From Equus caballus (Eukaryota; Chordata; Mammalia; Perissodactyla; Equidae), in NCBI RefSeq assembly GCF_041296265.1, contig NC_091695.1:18459001-18523000 (forward strand): a DNA stretch of 64,000 nucleotides, written 5' to 3'. Both the position numbers and the translations under genes were made by a program. Under the pieces are notes generated by a model. That model was given only the letters and a program-made list of their open reading frames with translations. It was not told the origin of the DNA and made no database searches. Every line of letters starts with the position of its first letter. Position 1 is the first letter of the stretch. Shown piece by piece: positions 37,334-48,540 of this stretch.

Positions 37334-37988
37334 AATCTACACAAAAGCATCAAATAACCAACAAGAAAATCCATTTTCGCTAGACCAAGCACTGGAGAAG
37401 AACAAATCTTCATCACTTTTCTATGTATAAATAATATGCTTACTCAACACTGGGGTTTTGGAAATGGCTGGAGCCTGGCACCATATTCTTTGCCTTTAAA
37501 CAAAATCTTTGTGTGAGTATGATCTATGGAGTCTGACGAATCCTTTCAAATAATCAAACTGGAGAAAACAACAGAACTGTGTTTATTTTCTTTTAGGTTC
37601 AATAACATTTTTATAGATTGGAAATGATTGTTTAATTATTTCATAGATATGTATTTTCATAGATACATATTTTCTTATTTGGATTGATATGGTGAAATCA
37701 AAAAAAATATCTATTCTATTGTCATTAAGTTTAAATAGGTTTATATTATCTGAACTTGTTATTTCATATAAACCTACTTTATTAAGTGATTTAATTTCCA
37801 ACATTTGTAGTATTTTTTAAGTATTTAAATTTTTGCCTTTTTTACTTTCATAATTTTGAATTTGTTTAAATTATTGTTGTCAGCAAGTACATGAAAACAT
37901 TTTTATACATATTTTTTGGTACCAAAAAGAGGACATATGCCCAGTTTATAAATTTACCACTTACATCATCTCTGATAATCACGCACGT
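37334..37988. other. No gene seen
   Basis: AT-rich spacer; a 73-codon minus-strand frame at 37,583 is low complexity. Confidence 0.5.
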
Positions 37989-37990
37989 GG

Positions 37991-38450
37991 TGTCTTACTT
38001 TCCTAGATCTACTATAACAAGTTACCACAAATTGAGTGGCTTAAAACAACACAAATTTAGTCTCCCACAGTTATAGAAGCCACAGTCCAAAATCACAGTG
38101 TTGGCAAGATCTCGTTCCCTCCAAAGGCTCTAAAGAAGAATCATTCTTTGCTTCTTCCAACTTTTGGTGGCTCTTGACCTTCCTTAGTTTGTAATTACAT
38201 CACTCCATTCTCTGCCTACATCTTCACATGATGTTCTTCTCTGTGTCTCTGTATTTATTTCTAAACTGGCTCTGATTTTCTATCTCAAAGGACACTGGTT
38301 GTAGGATTTAGTGCCCATCTTCAACCAGGATGATCTCATTTCAAAATACTTAATTACAACTGCAAAGGCCTTTTTTTCCCAAAGAAAGTCATATGTATAG
38401 ATTCTAGTGGGACATTTATTTAGAGGGGCTAATATTCAACTCACTGCACA
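37991..38450 (-). mobile_element. MLT1A-like MaLR solo LTR
   Basis: Read on the plus strand it follows the reverse complement of the MLT1A-type LTR: TTCCTAGATCTACTATAACA, GTGGCTTAAAACAACACAAA, CTCCAAAGGCTC, CTCTGCCTACATCTTCACAT, ending CAACTCACTGCACA. ERVL-MaLR, an ancient eutherian fossil (roughly 80-100 million years by family knowledge). No internal region is attached. Confidence 0.75.
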
Positions 38451-38690
38451 TTGACAAGGATGGTTTACAGGGAAATTCCAGAAACTTCTAATACTAAATA
38501 GATATTACCAAAGCAAAACCTGAAGCTACAAGAAGAGGGAATGATGAGAGAGCAATGAGTGCTGGGATAATAGAAGAGGGAAAACTCTCAAGGTTTGTAA
38601 TCTTAAAACAACACGGACTGTGAACAACAGACAGAAACAAGGAAAAATGCAAAGAAAACACTAAATTTTCTCTTATGATTTCTTCTAGAA
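38451..38690. other. No gene seen
   Basis: Short AT-rich spacer. Confidence 0.5.
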
Positions 38691-39830
38691 CTTTTATATC
38701 TTAGTTTTTACATTTAAGTCTATAATCCATTTTGTGTTGATGTTTGTATACAATGTGAGGTAAGGTTTGAGGTCTATTTTTTCCCCATGTTGACATTTTG
38801 TTTTGGATTGCACCAAATAATCTACTGATCTATATCCTTGCAGGATATTTGGTCCTGTCCAAGTCATCCTTAAAACATTTGGCCCATAAGACATTGGCCC
38901 ATGCCGAAAGGTCTTTGATATTTTCAGAGCCATTTGGTCCTGTCTAAAATGTCCATGGTGACATTGGATCTGCTCATGATATTTGGTCCTGTCCAAAGCC
39001 ATTTGTCATAGACCAAATATGCTCTGGATGTTTTGGACAGAATCAAACATCAAGGACATTTTGTCATGGGTCCAATTACTTATGGATGTTTTAAACACGA
39101 CCAAATATCTGTGAATCAGATGTCTAATTGCTCCTGGACTATTTGTTGAAAAGACTTTCCATTCCACATGGATTATCTTAGAAACTTAGAAATGAAAATA
39201 TATGTCCCATTCTAAAATTATAGGCTCACCATATATGCATCTTTTTCTGGACTCTATTCTGTTCCATTGATCTACATGTTTATCATTTGACCAATTCTGC
39301 AATATTTTTATTACAGTAAATGTATAGTAAGTCTTGAAGTCAAGTAGTGTCCTTCTCCTAAATTTGTTGTTCTGTTTGCTTTGGCTCTCTTTGGTCCTTT
39401 GCGATTTTACACAAATTTTAGAATAGGTATATCAATTTCTATAAAATGCCCGCTTCATTTTTCCATTGTGATTCAATTAAATTTATATGTAAATTCATGG
39501 AAAATTGACAGTTTAAGAATATAAAATATTGCAGTCCATGAAAATGATATATTTTTCCACTTAATTTTCTCCAAATTCTCTCAGTATATTATCAGTTTTT
39601 GTAAGTATGATTTTCATGTGTTTTGTCAAATTTTTGCTAAATATTCCATATTTTTGTTTATGAAGTATGTTGAATTTATTTTTATAATTTCACATTTCAT
39701 TTTATTGCTACTAATATATAATCAATATCAGGTTAACATTTAACAGTGTATTCTTGCTATAGTTACATAATTATTTCAGTGGTTGTTTTGTAGATACCTT
39801 AAGATATTCTAGGTAAACAGTCATAATGGT
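38691..39830 (-). mobile_element. Old L1M ORF2 fragment with an insertion
   Basis: Minus-strand L1 ORF2 text: TAAGTCTATAATCCATTTTG, TATTTGTTGAAAAGACTTTC, GTTCCATTGATCTACATG, AAGTCTTGAAGTCAAGTAGT. It is interrupted at about 38,820-39,115 by a palindromic repeat. Confidence 0.75.
38842..39112. repeat. Palindromic fold-back repeat, possibly a MITE
   Basis: ATATTTGGTCCTGTCCAA at 38,845 recurs near 38,931 and 38,979, then in inverted form at 39,011-39,020, 39,031-39,050 and 39,089-39,109. The outer ends (GATATTTGGTCCTGT and the complement of ACACGACCAAATATC) pair. A central hairpin has perfect 10-bp arms, ATATTTGGTC (38,979-38,988) and GACCAAATAT (39,011-39,020). It splits an L1M, so it is probably a transposed element. 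The 102-codon minus-strand frame here only translates the repeats. I do not recognise the family. Confidence 0.6.
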
Positions 39831-39859
39831 TACCTAAAGGGACACTTTCCTTTATATAA

Positions 39860-39865
<6 letters not shown>

Positions 39866-39917
<52 letters not shown>
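39866..39917. repeat. (TA)n microsatellite
   Basis: An uninterrupted TA run of about 50 bases, likely length-polymorphic and prone to cruciform extrusion. Confidence 0.97.
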
Positions 39918-39919
<2 letters not shown>

Positions 39920-39940
39920 AATCCAAGAGTTTTTGGTTTA

Positions 39941-40142
39941 ACAGGGATTGGCACATTATGACCCAGCAGCCAAATCCAGCCTAATCTATATTTTTGCATG
40001 TCCCATGAGATAATAATGAATTTTACAAATTTTAAAGTTGTGGGAAAAAAGAATATACAGAAGAGACAATACTATGTGATCCACAAAGTCAAAAATCTTA
40101 TCTATCCAGTCCTTCACAGAAAAAAATTTGTTAAACTCTGTT
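39941..40142 (+). mobile_element. MER58-like hAT-Charlie DNA transposon
   Basis: AGGGATTGGCACATTATGAC, CAGCAGCCAAATCCAGCC, TCTATCCAGTCCTTCACAG and AAAATTTGTTAAACTCTG follow the remembered MER58-type consensus (complement of ...AAACTTTTTCTGTAAAGGGC...). An ERE abuts its end. Confidence 0.55.
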
Positions 40143-40412
40143 TTTGTTTTTTTTTTAAATATTGGCACTTGAGCTAACATCTGTTGCCAATCTTTCTTCT
40201 TCTTCTCCTTCTCCTTCTCCTTCTTCTCCCCAAAGCCCCCACTACATAGTTGTAAATTCTAGCTGTGAGTGCCTCTGGTTGTGCTATGTGGGATACCACC
40301 TCAGCAAAGCTTAATGAGTGGTGCCATTACCTCAACATAGCTTAATGAGTGGTTCCACACCCAGGATCAGAACCAGTGAAACTCTGGGCCTCTGAAGCTG
40401 TATCACCTCCCT
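40143..40412 (-). mobile_element. ERE SINE with a short internal duplication
   Basis: TTGGCACTTGAGCTAACATC, a TTCTTCTTC/CTCCTTCTCC tract, GGATCAGAACCAGTGAAACT. A segment ending in AGCTTAATGAGTGG occurs twice, about 31 bases apart (near 40,299 and 40,330). The head end is degraded. Confidence 0.85.
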
Positions 40413-40419
40413 CCCACAT

Positions 40420-42200
40420 GCAAAAGTACATCCTCTTTCCAAGACCCATCTAACCATGGCAAGGGGCCTGAGGTGCAAGATTTCATGATCTGCATCAGGT
40501 CCAGATCTGGATTAGGCTCCTCATGTGCAGCTTTTCAGGTTCCACTTGATCCATAGATCTGTGAACTGATAAAAAAATTATCACGCATTCCCCACCATCT
40601 CACATACATGCACATTCAGCATGCAATGGTGAGATAAGGCAGGATAACTACAATAGATTCCCCCATTCAAAAAAGGAAGGAGCAGGAGGAAAACAACAGT
40701 TACAAGTAGCTACAAGTTTATAACAGTTCTTAAATTAGGTACGTGTTGCAAGGCCCCTGAATGAACCAGCAGGCAATGTTCTAGAGAGTGCCAGTTCTGC
40801 TCTCTAAGAGTGACTCTTCAATCTCTTATTCTTGACTTCAATCTCTGGACTTTTGGCTCTACCCTATTAAATTTATTTGTTTGTCCATATGAAAAAACTC
40901 ATGCTTGGACATGAACTGCTTTCTCAGCCCATTTGTGTCCATAGAAATCTGTGGACCCAATGACCTTTTTTCATTTTGAACGGTCTCAGTCCCTTCTAGT
41001 TCAGTTGGTGGTGCTTTCACAAATGAAACTTAGAACCTTTGTGGGTTCCTCTGATTCTTATTTGGGTTTAGTATGTCTTCTAATAACCACTTCCAAATAT
41101 CATTTCAAGATATAATTGTCTCTAATTTGTGCCTATAAGGCTGCTGTAAGACAACACATTTAAGATTATTAGAAATCGTTTTTTATCTCTCTGAGATAAC
41201 ACTGCCTTAAGGATTTCAGAGATATTAACACAGAGCCATACAACCACACCCTAGATGTAATCCTTATCCTACAAACTGGAGATACAAAATAGTTTTATTT
41301 ATAATACAATGGGTCCTGGTTCTTCTATCTTGTCTCTAAATTCTGCTGGCAAACTGAACAGTTCTCTACTTAGCTTATCTAGTTTTTTTCATTCTCTATT
41401 GTATGCATCTAAAATAATTAAGATGATACCTTAAAATTTCTCCTGGAAATGTCCTTAACCAGATCCACAAGTTCATTAGGTACATTTAATCTCTTCCAAG
41501 TTACTGCAGGCATCAATTTGGTGAGTTTTTGTTTGTTTGTTTGGAGTTGCTATATAACAATGGGTTGCCATTCATACACCTTCCTCTAAAAGTTTGTCAC
41601 TACTTTTTCACCATTAGTGAACAGCTTGTCTAAGACTTATTCAGCCTTCACTAACACTTTTCTTGCATCTTCTCCAATCTCTACAAGCAATAGAGTCATA
41701 AGGCCACAAGTTTTAGCCTTTATTTTGACAGCATCTCATTCCAAGTACTAACCTTTGTATCAGTTATCTATTGCTGTGTTTCAGAACCATCCCCAAAATG
41801 AATGGCTTAAAATAATCACAATTTATTTGCTCTTAATTCTGTCCTTTGGCAATTTCTTCTGCATTCCGCTCAGTTGGCTGATCTGTCTTCAATAGTTTCT
41901 GCAATAAGTTTTCATTCAATTAACTGTGTTGGTATGTTTCTCTTTCTTCTATTCTTCCCCTATCTCCAATCATTTCCACTGAATGTTTAAAGTTTCTAAT
42001 AGGTGTATTTTCTGGAATTCTTGCTGATTCATTCATTCTTTGTTTTGCTCACAGCCAGAGTAGATTTTTCTACTTAGGTTTGTCATCAGGGATGTTAATA
42101 TACAATCTCACTCTCTTTTTCCAGCTAGAAAAGTTGCCATGAACTTCCCTATCTTCTTAGAAATAGTTATGTCCAAATAAATATGAGCTGACCTATCCCT
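40420..42200 (-). mobile_element. Possible ERVL-MaLR internal sequence with LTR
   Basis: A long non-coding stretch whose texture (near 40,560-40,690 and 41,640-41,760) resembles reverse-oriented MaLR internal sequence. It is followed at about 41,757 by GTATCAGTTATCTATTGCTG and AATGGCTTAAAATAATCACA, which look like the start of a reverse-oriented LTR. An old, broken fossil with no long open frame. Assigned by resemblance only; family and boundaries uncertain. Confidence 0.35.
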
Positions 42201-43060
42201 GCTCACTTCTGGGCAAATGCTTTAAGAACAGGTATATGCTTCATCACATTCTTTTTAAGCCATAAATCCTGTGACAGTTCACAATTCCTAAGAGATGGAT
42301 TGCTTGCATATAGGAAAAATTCATCATATAAGCATGAAATACTGGAAACAAATGAGTTATTTATTCACTGTGAACAGGGAAACAGCACAAGAAACTATTA
42401 TTATTTTTTGTCCACAATGAATACAGACCTATTGTTTGCTTTTTTTCATGACAGGTTCATAGCAATCAACAGCAAAATTTCTGTTAAACAAAGAAAAATA
42501 ATAGAAAAACTTATTCTGAGATATCTACAATAATATCAATGATCAAATTTATATTCATCATTTTCAAAATGTGTGTGTATGTGCCTGGATGTGGAGTACA
42601 GTTTTGTGTGTAATATCATGTTTTTACACTAGATACCTATTTTTTAAATATTATATTCAAATCAATATTTATTACAGTTATATCAATAAGTAAACATAAA
42701 TAATAAATAATAAATATTTATAATTGTTAACTTAAAATTACATAATTATAAATAAATGACAGTTTTCAATAAGTGATATAGCAGAGTTAATGCTATAATT
42801 GACTATATGATATCAGCCCCTTTCAAAAGTTCTTATTGAGAGGAGACCTTGCACGATAAAATGATAGAATTACTAATAGAATGATTGTTACTTGCTAAAA
42901 CATAGATATCTCAAAAGTGCACGTAATTTTAATTTGAAAATAATTACCCATTGTATAGATAGATAATAAGTATAGTTGCAGACAAACATCTGTTGAAATT
43001 TCAATACCAATATCTAAGGAATTAATTCATGTGAGTATAATTCATTTTTTAATGAAGTAA
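42201..43060. other. 3' flank of OR10AG copy 1; no gene seen
   Basis: Very AT-rich. A 77-codon frame at 42,300 shows no recognisable motif. Confidence 0.45.
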
Positions 43061-43061
43061 A

Positions 43062-43950
43062 TTATTTACATAGCAATTTTCTCGGTGTCATCATGACTTC
43101 CTTTTTCTTTAGACTATATATCATGGTGTTAAACAAGGAAGTCACAATAGTGTAGAAAAGAGAAAGCACTTTGTCAGTTCCTGCTGAATCTTGAGTCTTT
43201 GGTGTTGAATATGTAATAATGGCTGATTCAAAGGACGACATCACAATAAGATGAGATAAGCAAGTTAAAGAAGTTTTGGGCCCACTTGTAGCTGATGGCA
43301 ATTTAACTATTGTGGAGATGATTTTGCATTAGGAGATAAACATCAACAGACACAGAACCATGACAAATAACACAGCAACTATGTAGACCATTGTTTTATT
43401 CACAAAAGTGCCACCACAGGCCAACTTGAGTATTGGAGGAATGTCACAAAAGTGGTTTGGTTGATGAAGTTAGAACCACAAAAGGGCAGAGAAAAAATCT
43501 GGAATGTCTGTCCCATCTGGACCGGAACTCCACTGATCCAGGAGCCAGTCATCAGCTGGACACAAATTTTGTGGTTCACGACTAGAAGATAGTGTAAGGG
43601 ATCACAAATGTAGCAGTCATAGGCCATCAAAACCAGGAAGAAGCACTCTGTGGCTCCCAACAAAAGAGTGCAGCACATTTGTGCAGCACAGGCAACTAAA
43701 AAAGTTGTTCTTGTTTGGGTCCTAAGATTCATGAACATTCTGTGACAATAACTGATACATAACAGATTTCGAAATGGGAAAATTTGCCAAGAAAAAAAAT
43801 ACATGGAAATCTGAAGAGCGGGGTCCAGTTTTGTTATAGAAATATGGTGCCATTGCCCATCAGGATAATGACATAAATGACTAAGAACAATCCAAATAGA
43901 AACCACTGGTGATCGGGAACATCAGCAAAGCCCAAGAGAATAAATTCCAT
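43062..43950 (-). pseudogene. OR10AG1: OR10AG1-like olfactory receptor pseudogene, copy 1
   Basis: The start is the ATG at 43,950: MEFILLGFADVPDHQWFLFG, then VIYVIILMGNGTIFL. A one-base shift near 43,835 then moves the frame to ITKLDPALQISMYFF. TM3 reads ACAAQMCCTLLLGATECFFL, and MAYDCYICDPLHY shows DRY as DCY with two residues lost. ECL2 reads SLPFCGSNFINQTTFVTF, after which the frame shifts again near 43,455. An in-frame stop lies at 43,331-43,333 in the 5' part of the next segment. The C-terminus survives as AGTDKVLSLFYTIVTSLFNT and ends in LLCK. OR10AG1 in human is a class II receptor of this cluster. With at least two frameshifts it is non-functional. Confidence 0.92.
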
Positions 43951-44520
43951 CAATTTAGGTAGATTTTCTTCTGGTGGTTTTTCCTGGTATTTTATCTGTG
44001 GAAAGAGAAATTTAGCACGTGATTTTCACTTTTCCTTCCTTGACATTACGAATTCTCCAAGTTGTATCATGATGTTCAGATTTGCTTTCATAATCACTGA
44101 AATTGTTTCTAATTTAAGAACGTTACTATTTATGTGTTTCCCACTTCCTCAGTTTAGATCTTACGGTTTATCACTGTAAAACCTCTCCTGAAATTTCCTT
44201 TAGGGCTATTCCAGTAGTCTGTCTGAATACAGCCTAGGATAAACAAACTCTACCTACACAGCAAAAGCTCTGTAACATTGGCAACTGTGGAGACAGACCC
44301 AGACTTTGCCATATGATCTTGCATTTAATTAACTACACTTCTTGGCACTCCTATTGTACTTCCATATAAATTTTCTCATTCTATATCTCTATATCATAAA
44401 TGGTCTTTTCATGTATATTTTCAACTACCTATTTCAATTCTTCATTCCTCTCTTATCACTTGGTTATCTTGAGTATAAAGGTGCCTATTACTCAGTTAAT
44501 ATTATTGGCTGTTTAAAAAA
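43951..44520 (-). promoter_or_regulatory. 5' flank shared by the two OR10AG copies
   Basis: Matches 50,735-51,545 closely in blocks: GGGCTATTCCA, CAGGATAAACAAA, GCATTGGCAACTGTGGAGAC-type text, and ATCTTGCATTTAATTAA (44,318-44,334 and 51,356-51,372). The TTTAATTAA core is a homeodomain-type (TAATTA) site, a class frequent in OR promoters. A promoter role is inference; the conservation may only reflect shared duplication. Confidence 0.4.
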
Positions 44521-44975
44521 AAATTGAGAGATCTTTATATATTTGGGAAATTAACCCCTTGTTGGATATATGATTTGCAAATATTTCCTCCCAGTTAGTG
44601 GGTTGTCTTTTCATTTTGTTGATGATTTCCTTTGCTGTGCAGAAGCTTTTTAGTTTGAAGTAGTCTTATTTGTTTATTCTTTCTTTTGTTTCCCCTGCCT
44701 GAGTAGACATGGTATTCTAAAAGATACTGCTAAGATCGATGTCAAAATAGTGTACTGCCTATATTTTCCTCTAAGAATTTTATATTTTCAGGTCTTACAT
44801 TCGTCGTTAATCCACCTTGAATTAATTTTTGTGTATGGTGTAAGATAATGGTCTGCTTTCATTCTTTTGCATGTGGCTGTCCAGTTTTCCCAGCATTATT
44901 TATTGAGGAGACTTTACTTTCTCTATTCTGTGTTCTCAGCTCCTTTGTCAAAGATTAGTTTCCCATAGATGTGTG
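44521..44975 (-). mobile_element. L1 ORF2 3'-region fragment
   Basis: TTAACCCCTTGTTGGATATA, CCCAGTTAGTGGGTTGTCTT, CCTGAGTAGACATGGTATTC, GTTTCCCATAGATGTGTGG follow the same L1 region as 30,470-30,960. It begins in an A-run that is uninterrupted in the paralogous flank at about 51,550, so it arrived after the duplication. Confidence 0.85.
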
Positions 44976-45224
44976 GTTTAGCCTTAATTGCTATCATAGA
45001 CCTTTTCTTTCACTGCCACTAAATGTTCTGAGAGTTAAGAGCTGTGGTTATTTTCTAACGTAGTTTCCATATAGACCATACAAAATGATTGTCCACCTAA
45101 AATGATGCCAAGCTTGATTCAAAAATAAGCTAAAGTGATAGAGTAGATTTAATTGAAATCATCACTCTTAAAATAGAAAAAAATTCAACAGAACAAAAAA
45201 ATCCAATCTTTATGCATCACTTTT

Positions 45225-45441
45225 TTTTTTAAGATTTTATTTTTCCTTTTTCTCCCCAAATTCGGCTGGTACATAGTTGTGTATTTTAGTTGTAGGTGCT
45301 TCTACTTGTTGCATACGGGATGCCGCCTCAGCATGGCCTGATGAGTGGTGCCGTGTCCATGCCCACGATCTGAACCAGTGAAACCCTGGGCCACCGAAAC
45401 CAAGTGCATGAACTTAACCACTCGGCCACAGGGCTGGCCCC
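45225..45441 (-). mobile_element. ERE SINE, reverse orientation
   Basis: Poly-T, AAGATTTTATTTTTC, CCGCCTCAGCATGGCCTGAT, CGGCCACAGGGCTGGCCCC. TSD TATGCATCACTTTT at 45,211-45,224 has one mismatch with 45,442-45,455. Confidence 0.94.
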
Positions 45442-45472
45442 TATGCATGACTTTTAAGAATAGTCCTGTTTA

Positions 45473-45701
45473 GGGGCCGGCCCTGTGGCCGAGTGGTTAA
45501 GTTCGCGCGCTCCGCTGCAGGCGGCCCAGTGTTTCGTCGGTTCGAATCCTGGGCGCGGACATGGCACTGCTCGTCGGACCACGCTGGGGCAGCGTCCCAC
45601 ATGCCACAACTGGAGGATCCCACAACGAAGAATACACAACTATGTACCGGGGGGCTTTGGGGAGAAAAAAGAAAAAATAAAAAAATCTTGGGAAAAAAAA
45701 A
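45473..45701 (+). mobile_element. Young ERE1 SINE with intact Pol III promoter
   Basis: Head GGGGCCGGCCCTGTGGCCGA. Box A TGGCCGAGTGG (45,486-45,496) and box B GGTTCGAATCC (45,539-45,549) both match the tRNA-type consensus. CpGs are largely retained (GTTCGCGCGCTCCGCTGC). A tail near 45,690-45,701. A perfect 17-bp TSD AAGAATAGTCCTGTTTA lies at 45,456-45,472 and 45,702-45,718. It inserted immediately beside the older inverted ERE. The short frames of 61-97 codons across it are SINE translation, not genes. Confidence 0.97.
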
Positions 45702-45718
45702 AAGAATAGTCCTGTTTA

Positions 45719-47235
45719 ATATAAATAAATCCACTCATTAATTAAATAAAATGATGTCCATTGCTAAATAAAATGTAATTTGTAATTGTACAAATTCAAC
45801 TTTTGGTGATTAAATTATCAATGTATAACATGAAATACACAAGATTTGTGTATTTTTCCTCAATCAGAAAACTAAGTAAAAACAGCAAATATTTACTCTC
45901 TGCTGTTACAAAATTATCTATATTACTCTTCTTTCTTTTAAATGTTAGAGTACTTGTTGATCTAGGGAAATAATAATCTAAAAGTTCTATTTTAAATTCA
46001 AGTAATACTTATCTAGAAAAATCGAAATGATTAACAAAACCTGTAATAATATTCTAAATCAATTAGATATTAGTCACTATTAACTTCTCTATTTACCTAA
46101 CCTTCAGTTATCTTTGTATATTTAATATAAATTAGCCACTTAAACCCTGAAATTTATTCTAAAATCAATATTGAAATGAAAATTCACTTTCATTATTTTA
46201 ACTTTATTAAATATTTATTTTTCTTTTAATAAATGTTCCTTGGATTCCCTAAAGATTATAATTTTATTAAAAGTAGAGAAACGGGACAAACAGATGAAGA
46301 AGCAGTTCACAGAAAATGCAGGGAAATAATCCTTTAAACATCTGCAAAGATATTCAACTTTGATCATGAAAAATAAATGAAATTTAAACTGCACAGAGAT
46401 TTAATTCACAAAAAACTGACATTTTCTATCCAATATCTAAGGAGAATACATTTTATACACTGATTGTGAGAGTGCAAAAGACACAAGCCCTGTGGAGAAG
46501 AAATAAGCATTGATCAATATCACAGTTATATTTATTCCCTGAAACAATAATACTTGTACACATATGAATTCATATAGTTTTTCATTTGGCAGCATTGTTT
46601 GTACTTGTAAAAAATTATAAGCCAACCAAATGTGAATGATCAGGTGGGTGGTCTCTCTCTGAGTTAATAAACCTTAGTTTTGATATTGTCATCTATTCTT
46701 TTTTTTTCCATAGCTATGTTATGACCTCAAAATAGGAGTTTTATAATTTATCCATATTTGGGTAGTAGTTTCAGCAGAAAGACTGACTTGCTGTGACACA
46801 GTACCTCACAGCCAGAAATGGAAATTATTTCTTTTTTTGTTTTAAATGTTGGAAATTATATGTGGCTTGTTTTTAAGCATGTACATTCATGACGGGTTTC
46901 ATTCATTTATCAACAACACTTTGGTAGTATCACCTGTGTTGGATCATGGTTCTTTTGATTGACTTTGTTTTCAGGAAAAAGCAGTTGATTGACTGGTTTG
47001 GTTTCAGGCTAAAACAGAAGCATGACACTACAAGAATAAAGAGCATTAGGTTTCATTTTCATTATAAGCATGAAATGTTCATTACAGAAAATTTAGGCAA
47101 GCAGGGAAAGATAAAACAAGAAAACTCTCTCTCATGGGTGATCATTTTGACGTATTCCTTTCCATATTTTCTAAGCATAGTTTTGTTTGATTTAAATCCT
47201 ATGCTCTATAGAAAAATTTATGAATTGTCAGTTAT
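45719..47235. other. No gene seen; remainder of OR10AG unit 1 flank
   Basis: A short homologous block (TTCCTTGGATTCCC at about 46,238 and TTCCTTGAATTCCC at about 52,199) shows the duplication reaches at least to 46,260. No coding signal. Confidence 0.45.
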
Positions 47236-47239
47236 GTGA

Positions 47240-48505
47240 ATCATTATATAGCAAACATCCCTGTAACCAATGCTCAAATCAGCTGTAGAATACTATGGAG
47301 GACACAGATGCCCCATTCATTCCTCTTCCCAGTAAGAGGCATTAAATAAGTAGGTATCCTTAAATATTGTCTTTTAACTTTATCTATGTTTATGGCTTAT
47401 TTTGCTCAACAGTATGCTTCATTCGTGTTGTATGTAATTGTGTTTTGTTCATTTTGATCACTCTCTTCTTTTACATGAAATTATCACAACCATTTACCAT
47501 TCTAATAGGATAAATGTTTCCTATTATGAATGAGGCTAAGATGAATATTCTTGAAGGTGTCCCCTGGCACACATGTGCATGCAATTCTGTTGAGCACATA
47601 CCTAGGAGTAAAATTCTCTAGATGAAGGTAATCTGTTTTCTAAAATTGGATACAATTTGCATACCAGCATGAAATGAGAGTTCATATGCCTCCACAACTT
47701 TCACGTACTTTCTATCATCAGTTTTTTAAAATTTTCATTATTCTGATGCATATATCATGGATCTCAGTGGTTACTATTTAACCTTTTACTGGTTACTAAT
47801 GAGTTGTTTGTTGTTTTCTGGTCATTTGGATTATCCTCTTTGTAAAATTCCTGTGTGTGTTTCTTGTCAATTTTTATTCTAAGTTTTCTGTGTTTTTTAT
47901 TTGGAGCACAAATTAAAATATGGTATATATGAATAATTTATGTTGAACATTTTTATTCTGAATGGCTTCTTTAATGATGAGCACTTCCTAATCAATGCAG
48001 TTCAACTTATCAATACTTCTCACTATGGTTAATAATTTATCAATTTTTTTCCTTTCAAGTCTATGAAGATATATATTATCCTTCATATCTTACTTACATC
48101 ACATTTCATATTTAGGTTTATAAACTACTTGGAATTATATTTTTTCTAAAATGATATGAAGTAAAGGTCAAGTTCTCTTTTCTAAACTTTTCTATAATCC
48201 ATATTTCTAATTAAATTTGTACAATTTATGAAAAAATTATTTTTTCTATAATATTCTGCAATACTATCTTTTACATATTCTAGTGTGTAAACGTGCTAGG
48301 TATGTGTTGGGCTCTCTGTTATGTGTCACTGGTCTCTTTATTGATTGTTAAATTATATCTCACTGTCTGAATTCTGCAAAATTACAGTAACTCATAGCAT
48401 CCAGTAGAGTAGGTCCTTTCACTTTATTCTTCTTAAAAAGTGCCTTGGTCCTTATTAGCTATCATCATTTCCACAACAATTTTAGAATCAGCACTTAAAA
48501 ATGGT
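47240..48505 (-). mobile_element. Old L1M 3' half
   Basis: Minus-strand L1M landmarks: TTTATGGCTTATTTTGCTCA, CACATACCTAGGAGTAAAAT, TCTCTTTATTGATTGTTAAA, AAAAAGTGCCTTGGTCC. Confidence 0.7.
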
Positions 48506-48540
48506 TACAAAACCAACATTCTTACCTTTTCTTGTATTAT

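Noticed and set aside
38694-39002. 102-codon minus-strand frame rich in repeated GP/DQ words
   Set aside because: It only translates the palindromic repeat array.
39866-39917. (TA)n tract as a replication origin or attachment site
   Set aside because: Simple microsatellite; no supporting motif.
45473-45560. tRNA-like sequence with A and B boxes
   Set aside because: It is the tRNA-Ser-derived head of an ERE. The remaining body and TSD show a SINE, not a tRNA gene.
45441-45741. Four overlapping frames of 61-97 codons
   Set aside because: Translations of the two ERE SINEs on either strand, not genes.
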